Positions 1 through 7,765 of a DNA stretch of 18,444 bases are shown here, in pieces. A model generated the notes under the pieces. The model worked only from the letters and a program-made list of their open reading frames with translations. It did no database searches and was not told the origin of the DNA. The DNA is from Pseudomonadota bacterium (GTDB taxonomy: Bacteria; Myxococcota; Myxococcia; Myxococcales; Myxococcaceae). Every line of letters starts with the position of its first letter. Position 1 is the first letter of the stretch. The DNA is taken from the NCBI GenBank assembly GCA_023426545.1, contig JAFAAN010000135.1:1-18444 (forward strand), written 5' to 3'. A program made the position numbers and the translations under genes.

Positions 1-1
1 C

Positions 2-103
2 ATGCCCAGGATGAGCGACGGTCGGCTGCTGCCACTGGTGGAGCGCTTCAACCAACTGCTGCGCGAACACGCCGTCTTCCAGCAGGCCTTCGGCTACATC
101 TGA
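2..103 (+). CDS. C-terminal end of an unidentified protein (partial at left edge)
   Basis: The frame is open from the window edge to a TGA at 101-103 and ends in ...REHAVFQQAFGYI. It contains possible internal ATGs at 2 and 11, but the density of sensible codons from the first base suggests the gene begins outside the window. The visible 33 residues form a leucine-rich amphipathic segment (LLPLVERFNQLL) and carry no diagnostic motif. The reading frame ends about 15 bases before the truncated IS91-type repeat (copy A), so the gene tail and the repeat abut. I do not recognise the family. A transposase or other accessory protein tail is possible in this IS-rich setting, but nothing in the residues shows it. 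Confidence 0.4.
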   Translation: MPRMSDGRLLPLVERFNQLLREHAVFQQAFGYI

Positions 104-116
104 TTCGAATGAGGGG

Positions 117-365
117 ATGCCTCAGGGGGCCAGCTTCGCAGGCCGTGAGGCAATGCCAGGTGCTGCAGAATCGCGTGCCCTCCCACCGGCGGCCGTCAGG
201 TATGCCAGCCCCCTCCAGCGGCATCCACACCGAGAGCAGGCGAAGACATCCAGCGCGAACGTCCGTCGCAGCAGTCCCGCCCAATCCAATCGTGGCGTGC
301 GCTCCACCGTCGCAGCCTGGGCGGGGCTCTCCTCCTCCAGTCCCGGCTCCGCCCCCGCTTGAGGG
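117..365 (-). mobile_element. IS91-derived repeat, copy A (left-truncated)
   Basis: This stretch matches 5049-5297 and 14576-14819 closely along its length and stops at the same right edge, the sequence CTTGAGGG. It lacks the roughly 200-base non-coding end that copies B, D and E carry on their left, so it is truncated at about position 117. On the minus strand it encodes the C-terminal part of an IS91-type (Y2 rolling-circle) transposase. It is the leftmost of five same-orientation copies. Confidence 0.75.
122..365 (-). pseudogene. IS91-family transposase, C-terminal fragment (copy A)
   Basis: The minus-strand frame carries the conserved tail of IS91-type transposases: a segment WAGLLRRTFALDV followed by a paired-cysteine knuckle (C-S-R-C-G) and LAYLTA. 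The tail ends early at a junction stop at 122, where the other copies continue with AQGP. The catalytic HUH and tyrosine regions, which in this family lie well upstream, are absent, so the fragment cannot be active. In the full family the cysteine pair is part of a C-terminal metal-binding segment. The frame is otherwise undamaged here, unlike in copy E. Confidence 0.7.
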
Positions 366-662
366 CGCTTCATGCGCGGGGAGGGCCAGGCAGGGACTCG
401 GGCGCCGGGCCTACCCGCTGCGCCCGCTGCACGCGACAACGGCTTGCCGCCAGGGCCAATGGGGCAGGCCCGCCGACGCAGTCCTCGAAGAGGCAGAGGA
501 CGCCCGAGAAGGGACAGGGTTTTTCTCCACGCCTGCGGCTGCGGCGGGCGTCAGCAGCGCCGCGACCGAGAACCCCCGTGACATGGCGGTGCCCAGGCCA
601 AGGATGGCGGAACGCTCGACGCCGCCATTCTGCTGTCGGTGCGCTGGTATGGAAGCCAAGGC
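366..662. other. Gap without a convincing gene
   Basis: Several overlapping frames are open on both strands because stop codons are rare at this GC content, but none has a ribosome-binding site plus recognisable sequence. One minus-strand frame has an alanine-rich, signal-peptide-like stretch (near 540-585) and then low-complexity serine/alanine sequence; I do not count it as a gene. No terminator with a T-run is visible behind the gene ending at 663. Confidence 0.5.
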
Positions 663-3600
663 TCAGTCTCTCGCCGCGGCGGTCTTGGTGCTCCGGCCCC
701 GGTTCATGCGGCTCTTGGCGAGCTTCTGGAAGGAGCGGGCATCGGAGTCGTTGGGGCCGGGCATGGCGCGATAGAGGGCTTGCGCCGCATCGGGGAGGCC
801 GAACGCTTCCGCCAGACGTGCGCGGGCATAGAGCATGCCTGGAGTCAGTTCGGCGGGGGTGTGCTGGGCGAGTGCGCCGTCTATCAGCTTGCGCGCCTCT
901 TCCAGCTTCCCGGTCTCCACGAGGAGCGTGGCTAGAAGCGACAGGGTTTCGAGGTCGTCCACCCGGCTCATGCGAACGGCTCGCTGCGCCCACTGGACGT
1001 CGTCCACCGTGACGCGCCCACGCAGGAGCGCCGCCCAGGCCATCGTCCGGTATGCCTCCGCACTGGCGGCTCCCTGGTCCACGAGCTGCTTTCCCGTCCG
1101 GCCCACATCGTCCCAGTGCTGTTCGTTCACCGCCGCCACCAGCAGCGTTTCCATTCCGAGCGGGTCGGTGTGCAGCAGCCCGAGTCGGCGGTCGGCTGCG
1201 TCGCGGAGCGACCGCCAGCGGCCTCGCTCCACCAAGAACTCTCGCTTCATGTTGAAGGCGTCCTCGGACGCGGGGACGTCCTCACGCACTTCATCCAGCA
1301 ATGCCTCTGCGTCCGGGCCGTTTCCGGCTGCCTTCAAGGCCACGGCCAGGGCCATCATCAGCCGGTGACGCTCGATTCCCGATGCGAAGGAGGCTTGGGA
1401 GCGAAGCGTCTTCAGTACGCGTGCATCGCCCGTGTTCGCGCCCAGGTAGGCGGACGCGGCACGCAGGTGGGTGACGCCCTCCATCCCAGAGAAGCCCTGG
1501 AGGGTACTCACGAAGGAGGCGAGCGGAGAGAGTCCTTCGGGAGGAATGTCGCGGGTGTCCGCCACTGCCCAGCGAATCCATTGGATGGCTTCCTTCAGAT
1601 GGCCCGCGTCCAGCCACCTCAAGGCCTCCGCGCCGAGCGGGCGCGGGTCGCTCGCCGAGGCCAGCAGCTTGTACTCCTTGTTCTCGCGCACCACGTACCA
1701 GGCGTCCTCGAACGTCTGGTCGCCCAGCAGCAGGTTCAGGCGGACGCGATACCCGACCTTCTCTTGCCCGTCGGGCTTCAGATCGAGCGCGGACACCGCG
1801 AGCTCCGCCCGGAACTTCGCATCCGCCACGTTCCAGAAGGACTTCGCATGCCGCGATGCATAGGCATGCAGGGCCCGCAGCTTGCGACGAAACTCGCTGT
1901 CGCTCCGGTCCCTGGATGAGAGATGCGGACGAATGGCCTCTTCGAACGCGCGCTCGTCATGGGCCGTCCAGGCGGCCAAGACCACAGTGCGCACCAGCGC
2001 GATGGCACCTGCGTCTTTCGCCTTTTCCGACCCGCGGCGAGACTTCCGGGCGAGCTCCAGACGGAACTGGAGGTCGGGGTCGTAGGTGTCCTTCAGCGCG
2101 GCTTCGAAGAGCCGCGCCGCAGCATCGGCGTGGCCCTTCGTGAGCAGATGGTCTCCCGCGAGCGTCAGGGCCTCGCGGCGCGAATCCAGCCCCTCGAACT
2201 CGCGCTCCGCCAACGCCAGTGCGTTGGCCGCACCCTTCAGCTCGGCGGTCGTCATGACCAGCACCCGGCCCCTGAGTTCGGACGGCGCGGCGACGCGCGC
2301 GGCCTCCAGGGCCTCTGTCGATGCCCCTGCTCGGAACAGGGCCGTCATCAATCGGTCATCCACGTTGCGAGCACGGAGCGTGTCGCGCAGATGGCGCCAT
2401 GTGGTGATGGCTTCGGTGAGGCGCGCGCCCTGCCCGAAGCGCTCCCCATTCGCGTTGTGCTCCAGCATGTCGGCCAGCAGGATGTTGGCGGCGACGTTCT
2501 CCGGTTCCAGGCTGATGGCCTTGCGGCAGGCCGTCACTGCGCCCTCGAAGTCGGCGCCGGGGTGGCGCAGCCGTCCGTGGAGGTCATGTTGAAGCACCCA
2601 CGCCAGGACGTGGTGGGCCAGGGGGGAGTCTGGACGCTGCGTCACCGCGCGGCGGGCCTCCTCCCGCGCCTGTCCGCCGAAACCGAGCCGTAGCAGGGTG
2701 CCCGCGTACCGGGCTCGCACCAGCGCGGAGTCCGGGCGAGCGGTCAGCCATTTCTCATACACGGCGAGCCCGTCCCGGACGCGGGCGCCCTCGACGAGCC
2801 GCGAGCCACGGTCCTCGAACTCCACTGCCTGGGCTTCCCGTCGGACCAGGTCCGCGAGCGCGGTTCGGAACGCGGTGACCTCATCAGGGGTGTAGCGACG
2901 CTTGCCCGAGTCGAACACGAAGGTGGCGGACAGTCCGCCATCCTGCTCACGCATGTATCGAAGAGAGAGTGAAGCGGGCCCCAACGCCAGCGTTTCATCC
3001 CGGGGAACGGCGTTCACGGCGAACCCGCGGGGCGGCTTCAGGCGGTAGCGTGCCTCGGCGCGGTAGGCCACGGGCAGCACCAGGTCGGCCTGTCGCCGGG
3101 CGGGAGGTGGCCGGACGCGGCCGAGTTCATCCGGCAACAGGTCGCGGACGTCATCCAGGGTGTCGGGAAGCCAGGCGAGGGGGGACTCGATGCGCAGTGG
3201 CACCTGGACGCTGCGCCAACTCGTCGCGGCGAAGCGAGCGGAGGCGATGTCCAGCTCCATGCGGAAGGGGCCGGAGACCTCATCCAGCGGCGAGTGCTTC
3301 ATCCCCTCCAGCGTGCCCTGATACTGCGCGGTGGCCACGGCTTCCATGTTCCGGCGGAAGTCCATGGGCCGCAGTTCTTTCAGCAGGCGTCGGTATTGGA
3401 CCGCCAGTGCCCCCGTGAACTCCCGGAGCTCATGAACGCGCGCGGGCCCTTCCTCGGACAGCGTCACGGTCCGCGTGAAGATGGCGGTGTTCCGTTCCGG
3501 AAGCGTCTCGTCGATGCGCACGAGCCCCTGGGTGTCTGGGGTGGCCACGAGGGCGTGGCGCCCTTGCAACTCGGGAGCGACCACGCCGGCTTCCGCACCC

Positions 3601-4784
3601 GGGTCGGTGGGGTCCATCCACAGATCGGGCGACCCGGGCACGTAGACGATGGCGTGATTGAAGAACCCCATGCCCGGCAACTGGGGCACGTCCTCACGGC
3701 CGACACGCACGAGCGCCACATGGGCGGGAATCCCCGCTCCGCGGAGCAGCCCGACGAGGAGGGTGGACATCTCCTTGCAGTCGCCATACTGCCGCGTGAG
3801 CACTTCCTGTGGCCGGGCGGGGACGATGGCCGCCGCGCCGAACTCCAGGCCCGTGTAGCGCACCGATTGACGCACGTGCTCCAGCATGCGCTGTGCGATG
3901 ACGCGCCGGTCTTTCGTGCCCTTGCTCAGCTCACGCGCGCGGGCCTGGAGCGAAGCACCCTCCAGCCGGCCTTCGACAATCCGGTGGTAGCTGGCAGCCA
4001 CGTCGTTCCAGGAGCGCCCGGTGGAGAAGGCCACATGCGGGTAGAAGGCCTGCGCCGGCGGCATGTCCGCTTCGAGCGGAGCCACGGGGGCGTAGGGGCC
4101 CCCTTCGAATGACAGGCGCTTTCGGTCGGACTGGTGTTGTGGCAACGGCTCCAGGGGGAGGCCCTGGACACGCAGTGTGAGTTGCGTCGTCAGCGCCACG
4201 TCCAGGTCCAGGCGCACCTTGCGGACGGGGACGGGACTGGCGAAGTAGAAGTGGGTGACGACGCCAGCCTCGAAGAATGACTGGGTATCCTCTACGATGG
4301 ACTCCACCTCGACCAGGCTGCCGGGCCGCAGGGCTGGGAGTGGCGCACGCAGCGCGCGGGTGTCCGTGTAGATGTCCGGGCCAGGATCTTCCACAGGCGC
4401 ATCGTGCAGCGTCTGTTCGTCGAGCGGGTGCACCTTGCCGTCAGGGGAGATGACGCGTGCTCGCAGCAGCGGCCGTTGCTGGCGCCAGGGGGACCATTCA
4501 ACGCGGGCTTCGGACCATGCGCGCACGCCTGCTCGCGTGATGATGCGGAAGACGGTGCGAGACGATGCTCGCCATTGGTGAGGCGCAAGCTCCGTGTAGC
4601 GGCCCTCCTTCAGGAGAACCTCCACATCGGTGCCTTCCGCTGGAGCCGGTAGCTTCGCGGCGGCCTGAGCCATCGTGGGCCCTGTCGCTGCGAACGCCGC
4701 GCCCTCCCAGGGAGCCGTGCGCCCACTGGCGTGAGAAGGAATGCTAAATAGGAAAACGAGATAGAACAGCGCAGACTGCTTCAA
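663..4784 (-). CDS. Exported DUF3857-transglutaminase-like protein with long TPR-rich C-terminus
   Basis: This is a 1373-residue protein. Residues 1-20 form a signal peptide (hydrophobic FYLVFLFSI, then SHASG). Residues about 60-270 fit DUF3857, the beta-rich domain that precedes transglutaminase-like domains in bacterial envelope proteins. Residues about 290-400 are the transglutaminase-like core with a complete-looking triad: Cys336 in YGDCKEMS, His377 in FFNHAIVYV and Asp391 in LWMDPTD. From about residue 650 to the end the sequence is helical with TPR-like repeats (for example YEKWLTARPDSALVRARYA), suggesting protein-protein contacts. Family members are thought to act in the periplasm or at the outer membrane; the substrate is unknown. 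The start is TTG (4782-4784) behind GGGGGTAGGC. Upstream, only about 30 bases separate it from IS91 repeat copy B, so its native promoter may be lost. A nine-base poly-G tract sits right before the start (see findings). Confidence 0.85.
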   Translation of the reverse strand: MKQSALFYLVFLFSIPSHASGRTAPWEGAAFAATGPTMAQAAAKLPAPAEGTDVEVLLKEGRYTELAPHQWRASSRTVFRIITRAGVRAWSEARVEWSPWRQQRPLLRARVISPDGKVHPLDEQTLHDAPVEDPGPDIYTDTRALRAPLPALRPGSLVEVESIVEDTQSFFEAGVVTHFYFASPVPVRKVRLDLDVALTTQLTLRVQGLPLEPLPQHQSDRKRLSFEGGPYAPVAPLEADMPPAQAFYPHVAFSTGRSWNDVAASYHRIVEGRLEGASLQARARELSKGTKDRRVIAQRMLEHVRQSVRYTGLEFGAAAIVPARPQEVLTRQYGDCKEMSTLLVGLLRGAGIPAHVALVRVGREDVPQLPGMGFFNHAIVYVPGSPDLWMDPTDPGAEAGVVAPELQGRHALVATPDTQGLVRIDETLPERNTAIFTRTVTLSEEGPARVHELREFTGALAVQYRRLLKELRPMDFRRNMEAVATAQYQGTLEGMKHSPLDEVSGPFRMELDIASARFAATSWRSVQVPLRIESPLAWLPDTLDDVRDLLPDELGRVRPPPARRQADLVLPVAYRAEARYRLKPPRGFAVNAVPRDETLALGPASLSLRYMREQDGGLSATFVFDSGKRRYTPDEVTAFRTALADLVRREAQAVEFEDRGSRLVEGARVRDGLAVYEKWLTARPDSALVRARYAGTLLRLGFGGQAREEARRAVTQRPDSPLAHHVLAWVLQHDLHGRLRHPGADFEGAVTACRKAISLEPENVAANILLADMLEHNANGERFGQGARLTEAITTWRHLRDTLRARNVDDRLMTALFRAGASTEALEAARVAAPSELRGRVLVMTTAELKGAANALALAEREFEGLDSRREALTLAGDHLLTKGHADAAARLFEAALKDTYDPDLQFRLELARKSRRGSEKAKDAGAIALVRTVVLAAWTAHDERAFEEAIRPHLSSRDRSDSEFRRKLRALHAYASRHAKSFWNVADAKFRAELAVSALDLKPDGQEKVGYRVRLNLLLGDQTFEDAWYVVRENKEYKLLASASDPRPLGAEALRWLDAGHLKEAIQWIRWAVADTRDIPPEGLSPLASFVSTLQGFSGMEGVTHLRAASAYLGANTGDARVLKTLRSQASFASGIERHRLMMALAVALKAAGNGPDAEALLDEVREDVPASEDAFNMKREFLVERGRWRSLRDAADRRLGLLHTDPLGMETLLVAAVNEQHWDDVGRTGKQLVDQGAASAEAYRTMAWAALLRGRVTVDDVQWAQRAVRMSRVDDLETLSLLATLLVETGKLEEARKLIDGALAQHTPAELTPGMLYARARLAEAFGLPDAAQALYRAMPGPNDSDARSFQKLAKSRMNRGRSTKTAAARD

Positions 4785-4789
4785 GCCTA

Positions 4790-4798
4790 CCCCCCCCC
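4790..4798 (-). repeat. Poly-G tract (9 G on the minus strand) at the start of the DUF3857 gene
   Basis: Nine consecutive C on the + strand read as nine G just upstream of the TTG start at 4784. Tandem ATG codons at 4803 and 4800 (minus strand) lie directly before the tract but are out of frame with the gene by one base. Removing one G would put them in frame and give an N-terminus MMGGVGLKQS ahead of the same signal peptide. The tract may also serve as part of the ribosome-binding site. Confidence 0.8.
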
Positions 4799-4813
4799 AT
4801 CATATTCGTGAAG

Positions 4814-5297
4814 TATAGGACGGATAGGAGCCCAATTGAGTGCGTCGGGCTGGTGAAGAGTGGCGAAGAAGGGCCGCGGGAGGGTGACACGTGGGCTGTG
4901 CGCCGGGCGGGAGCAGAGGCTGTGCCCGCCCCTCGGGTCACATACTGGCCCAAACGTCCCATCCAGGCGTCAGGCCGCAGGGGCGTGGGCTTCCATGTCA
5001 TGTGGGTGCTTGGCTCAACACCACGCGCTCTGGCGTGGACCCTGTGCCGGGGCCAGCTTCGCAGGGCGCGAGGGCACTGCCAGGTGCTGCAGAATGGCGC
5101 GCCCCCCACCGGGGGCCGTCAGGTATGCCAGCCCCCTCCAGCGGCCTCCACACCGAGAGCAGGCGAAGACATCCAGCGCGAACGTCCGTCGCAGCAGTCC
5201 CGCCCAATCCCATCGCGGCGTGCGCTCCCTCGTCGACTCCACCCTCGCAGCCTGGGCCGGGCTCTCCTCCAGCCCCGGCTCCGCCCTCGCTTGAGGG
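4814..5297 (-). mobile_element. IS91-derived repeat, copy B (full unit, about 484 bp)
   Basis: The unit begins on the + strand at TATAGGACGGATAGG and ends at CTTGAGGG; both edges match copy E. The right 283 bases encode the transposase C-terminus on the minus strand. The left 200 bases lie downstream of its stop codon and correspond in position to the terminal (replication-origin-like) end of an IS91-type element. Immediately outside the left edge is GAAG, and the other copies have AAAG, GAAA and AAAG there, which resembles the tetranucleotide preference (GAAC/CAAG) known for IS91. The unit's outer end faces the DUF3857 gene start about 30 bases away. Confidence 0.75.
5015..5297 (-). pseudogene. 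IS91-family transposase, C-terminal fragment (copy B)
   Basis: This is the cleanest of the transposase tails. The minus-strand frame contains WDWAGLLRRTFALDV, a C-S-R-C-G cysteine pair, LAYLTAPGG, then HLAVPSRPAKLAPAQGP and a natural-looking end SAWC followed by TAG at 5015. Tails of the form APA-x-GPP-x-SAWC are typical of IS91-type transposases in high-GC proteobacteria as far as I can recall. The N-terminal catalytic part is missing; the frame runs out at the repeat edge at 5297 and continues into unrelated sequence. Confidence 0.7.
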
Positions 5298-5556
5298 AAC
5301 CCCCACCCGTCCCAGCTCAGCCGCACCGTGTTCCGGCTGGCGCTCAAGGCCCGCGGTACCTTCGTGCGCTACGCGCTGTCGCCACGCGAGGAGTCGCTGC
5401 ACGGCCGATAGCGCCCCAATATCCGCAGCTACCCCCAGGGCTACACCGTCGAGTCCCTGGGCACCTTCTCCAAGACGTGCCCCGTGAAGCACGCCACCGG
5501 GACGGCGCCGCCCGCGGTCAAGCACGGCCCCTCACCCGTTACGACGGCGCGTGACG
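5298..5556 (+). pseudogene. Degenerate + strand coding remnant of unknown family
   Basis: One + strand frame reads sensibly from the repeat edge: RTVFRLALKARGTFVRYALS, a TAG at 5415-5417, then in the same frame YPQGYTVESLGTFSKTCPVK and beyond. An in-frame amber codon inside otherwise protein-like sequence, with no start codon or ribosome-binding site, suggests a decayed gene fragment captured next to the repeat. I do not recognise the family. The codon pattern could also arise by chance in GC-rich DNA, so this is a weak call. Confidence 0.25.
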
Positions 5557-5559
5557 GGT
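5534..5559 (-). terminator. Hairpin at the stop codon of the helix-hairpin-helix gene
   Basis: ACCCGTTACG (5534-5543) pairs with CGTGACGGGT (5550-5559) with one G-T wobble and a six-base loop. It overlaps the first base of the stop codon of the minus-strand gene ending at 5559. No T-run follows on the minus strand, so it is a stable hairpin in the right place but not a classical intrinsic terminator. Confidence 0.35.
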
Positions 5560-5783
5560 CACTTCGCGACGGGGGCCAGCGACAGGCCCCTCGCGGCCAG
5601 TTCCGCCTTGAGGACATTCACCGCCTTGGGCCCCACGCCATGCAGGGCCCGAAGCTCCTTCTCCGTGAAGCGAGTGACCTGCTCCAACCGCGTGACGCCC
5701 TCCGCGGCGAGCGCGTTCGTTGCGGGCCTGCCAATACCCCGGGGCAGATCAGAAGCAGCGGGTTCCTTGGCGGCGCGCGGCAT
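5559..5783 (-). CDS. Small helix-hairpin-helix (RpoA C-terminal-domain-like) protein
   Basis: This 74-residue protein starts at ATG 5783, preceded by GGAG five bases upstream. After a basic N-terminus (MPRAAKEP) it contains the pattern of a helix-hairpin-helix pair: LPRGIGRPATNALAAEG, VTRLEQVTRFTEKEL, then LHGVGPKAVNVLKAELAARG. The GVGPKA turn is the hallmark non-sequence-specific DNA-contact hairpin, and the overall layout resembles the C-terminal domain of RNA polymerase alpha and the stand-alone proteins of this type found in many GC-rich bacteria. The likely role is DNA binding; no partner is shown. It sits between a decayed fragment downstream and a terminator (5939-5960) upstream, so it is probably transcribed alone from within 5784-5938, where I cannot pick a confident promoter. 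Longer in-frame extension to 5867 lacks a ribosome-binding site. Confidence 0.75.
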   Translation of the reverse strand: MPRAAKEPAASDLPRGIGRPATNALAAEGVTRLEQVTRFTEKELRALHGVGPKAVNVLKAELAARGLSLAPVAK

Positions 5784-5938
5784 GGTGACTCCAGTGCAGG
5801 ACGAGAGCGTCCGTCCTACTCGCTCAGCCGGGAGGCTGTGAAGGACCGCGAGACCTCGCATTCGCAATCAATGGGATTCGCAGTGGGCCGCGCCAACGCG
5901 GACCTGCGCGACGTGCGTTCCACATCGAGGAAGAGGAT

Positions 5939-5960
5939 GGAAGGGAGCGGACTCCCTTCC
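5939..5960 (-). terminator. Intrinsic-type terminator of the 503-residue lipoprotein gene
   Basis: A perfect nine-base stem, GGAAGGGAG (5939-5947) with CTCCCTTCC (5952-5960), closes a four-base loop. It lies 18 bases beyond the stop codon of the minus-strand lipoprotein gene, and on that strand is followed by the T/C-rich sequence ATCCTCTTCCTC. The placement and tight loop support a terminator, though the T-run is imperfect. Confidence 0.65.
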
Positions 5961-5978
5961 TCCCCAGGATTTCAGTGA

Positions 5979-7490
5979 CTACGGGCTGAACATACCCGTG
6001 AGCACGCTGGCGCGGGCACGAGGCAGCGTGCGCTTGAACGGGCTCGTCGCGAGGTTCGAGCCAGGCTGGTACCAGCTCTGAATCTCAGCGAAGTACGTCC
6101 CACCCGCTCGCAGCACATCCGGGGGCAGGTACACACTCTGAAGATCCGTGTGCAGCACCGCCACGCGCGTCGCGGTGGTGGCACCGTTGCTCGTACCGAG
6201 CCGGTAGATGTTCACCACGTAGTTCGTGGCCGTGCCGACCAGCGGCTTCGACCAGCGCAGCGAGGCGTCGGTCCCCACGCCCGTGAGGTTCTGGAACGCG
6301 CCACGCGTATTCACCAGGGGCGCCTGCACCGGCCCGACAAGGGGCTCCACGGGCGCGGCGGTGAAAGCGCTCTCCTCTTGCTCCACGCGGATGTCCACGC
6401 TCATGGTGTAGGGCGTCGCGGTTCCCAGGGCATAGCTCTTCGTGAAGCCCGCGACCGCGAACGCCACCTTCTGCCACGTCGCCGGGAGCGGGTTGTTGTA
6501 GGTCAGGTTCCCCGTGACGATGTCGGTCCGCTGCGCGTCAGGATTGAGCTTCACCAGCAAGGGCGGCCCGCTGATGGACGCGAGCGCCGAGCTCAACGTG
6601 GCCGGCCGGGCGGACATCCAGATCTCGTTGTACGTGCTGACCGCGCCCGGGTTCACCTGGGTGCGCATGGCGTCGAAGGCCGAGCGCCTCCAGTCCACCG
6701 AGAAGGTGCCTGTCGCGACGGGCTGGGTGAAGGTTCCGCTGACGGAGGCGGGCTGACCCTCCACCTGCGTCAGGCTCGCGTCGAGCACCTTGTGCATGGC
6801 GCGGTAGGGCACGCCATTCGCGCTCGTTTGAAACCGCATTTGCGCCAGCGAGAACACATCCCCGAGGCCGCTGTCGAGCAGCACCGGATTGAGCATTCTG
6901 GCGTAATCGAAGCTCAGCCCGGAGAACGACGTGGCACCCGTCAGGGGGCGCCCCGTGGCGATGCTGTCGACGTAGCCGAACGCGCCCGGGTTCAACGAAT
7001 ACATGTCCAGGAAGTCCCCCGGCTGCCAGGGAGACAGGCCGGTAGCGGACACCGTCACGGGCGTGGGCTGCGAGGCGAAGCTGCCATCGCGGCCCCACTC
7101 CGTGGAACCCAGGTCGAACGCGCGGCTGGTGCTAACCAGGTAGCGAGAGCCCAGCTTCAAGTAGATGCGGCCGGAAGGGACATTCGGCACGGAGATGGTG
7201 CCATCCGCGGCGCCCGTGCCCGGATAGGCCGTGAAGGCTCCGGTCGAGGAGTCGCGCAGGTATGCCACCACCGATGTGGAGGACTGGTCGTACGGCTTCG
7301 TCTCGTTGCCCGACGTGGCGACGAAGGTGACCGGGCTGGTGGCCGTGACCTGGGTGACCAGGCCCTGGGCAACCAGGGAGGTTTCGTCCGCCGACACGGA
7401 GGAGTCCATCGCCTCGGCCTCGTCGAGACCCGAGCAGCCGACTCCTGTCATCCCGACCAAAAGCCCGAGAGAAATCAATGACATATTCAT
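5979..7490 (-). CDS. Putative lipoprotein with a C-terminal fibronectin-III-like domain
   Basis: This is a 503-residue protein. The N-terminus MNMSLISLGLLVGMTGVGC has a short hydrophobic core and a lipobox-like Cys19, so it should be exported and lipidated. The middle is rich in serine, threonine and glycine with beta-strand patterns and describes no family I know. Residues about 400-480 (from GTDASLRWSKPLVGTATNY to FAEIQSWYQPG) have the strand spacing and the W, Y and L positions of a fibronectin type III-like domain, common in secreted proteins as a binding or spacer module. The start ATG 7490 has only a weak ribosome-binding site (AAAGGG about 15 bases upstream); a second ATG lies at 7484. 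Downstream is a good terminator at 5939-5960. Upstream, 118 bases separate it from IS91 repeat copy C. Function unknown. Confidence 0.8.
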   Translation of the reverse strand: MNMSLISLGLLVGMTGVGCSGLDEAEAMDSSVSADETSLVAQGLVTQVTATSPVTFVATSGNETKPYDQSSTSVVAYLRDSSTGAFTAYPGTGAADGTISVPNVPSGRIYLKLGSRYLVSTSRAFDLGSTEWGRDGSFASQPTPVTVSATGLSPWQPGDFLDMYSLNPGAFGYVDSIATGRPLTGATSFSGLSFDYARMLNPVLLDSGLGDVFSLAQMRFQTSANGVPYRAMHKVLDASLTQVEGQPASVSGTFTQPVATGTFSVDWRRSAFDAMRTQVNPGAVSTYNEIWMSARPATLSSALASISGPPLLVKLNPDAQRTDIVTGNLTYNNPLPATWQKVAFAVAGFTKSYALGTATPYTMSVDIRVEQEESAFTAAPVEPLVGPVQAPLVNTRGAFQNLTGVGTDASLRWSKPLVGTATNYVVNIYRLGTSNGATTATRVAVLHTDLQSVYLPPDVLRAGGTYFAEIQSWYQPGSNLATSPFKRTLPRARASVLTGMFSP

Positions 7491-7608
7491 TGTGAAGGAA
7501 ACCCTTTCGCCGACGCCCTGAAGGGCGCCGAGCAGGGAGATTCATACCGGGTCGGTCTGACATTTCTGGGGGCGTTTCGACCCCGGTTTTCCCTCGGGCC
7601 GGTGAAAG

Positions 7609-7763
7609 TATAGGACGGCTAGGAGCCCAGTTGAGGGCGTCGGGCTGGTGAAGAGAGACGAAGAAGGGCCGCAGGAGGGTGACCCGCGGGCTGTGCGCCG
7701 GGCGGGAGCAGAGGCTGTGCCGCCCCTCGGGGCCCATGCGGGTCCAAGCGTCCCATCCAGGCG
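7609..7763 (-). mobile_element. IS91-derived repeat, copy C (terminal end only)
   Basis: The left edge TATAGGACGG matches copy B, and similarity to copies B, D and E runs through CGTCCCATCCAGGCG before it breaks at about 7763. Only the non-coding terminal end is kept; the transposase tail is gone and is replaced by a sensor-kinase fragment. The tetranucleotide outside the edge is AAAG. The end faces the lipoprotein gene starting at 7490. Confidence 0.7.
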
Positions 7764-7765
7764 CC

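Noticed and set aside
109..774. Long open + strand frames covering copy A and the gap behind it
   Set aside because: They read through the transposase fragment on the opposite strand, have no ribosome-binding site, and their sequence is the antisense of known protein-coding DNA.
4808..5554. 248-codon + strand frame, repeated in similar form at the other repeat copies
   Set aside because: It is antisense to the IS91 transposase tail and its terminal region. Its recurrence reflects the repeated DNA, not a conserved protein, and the frame is broken differently in each copy.
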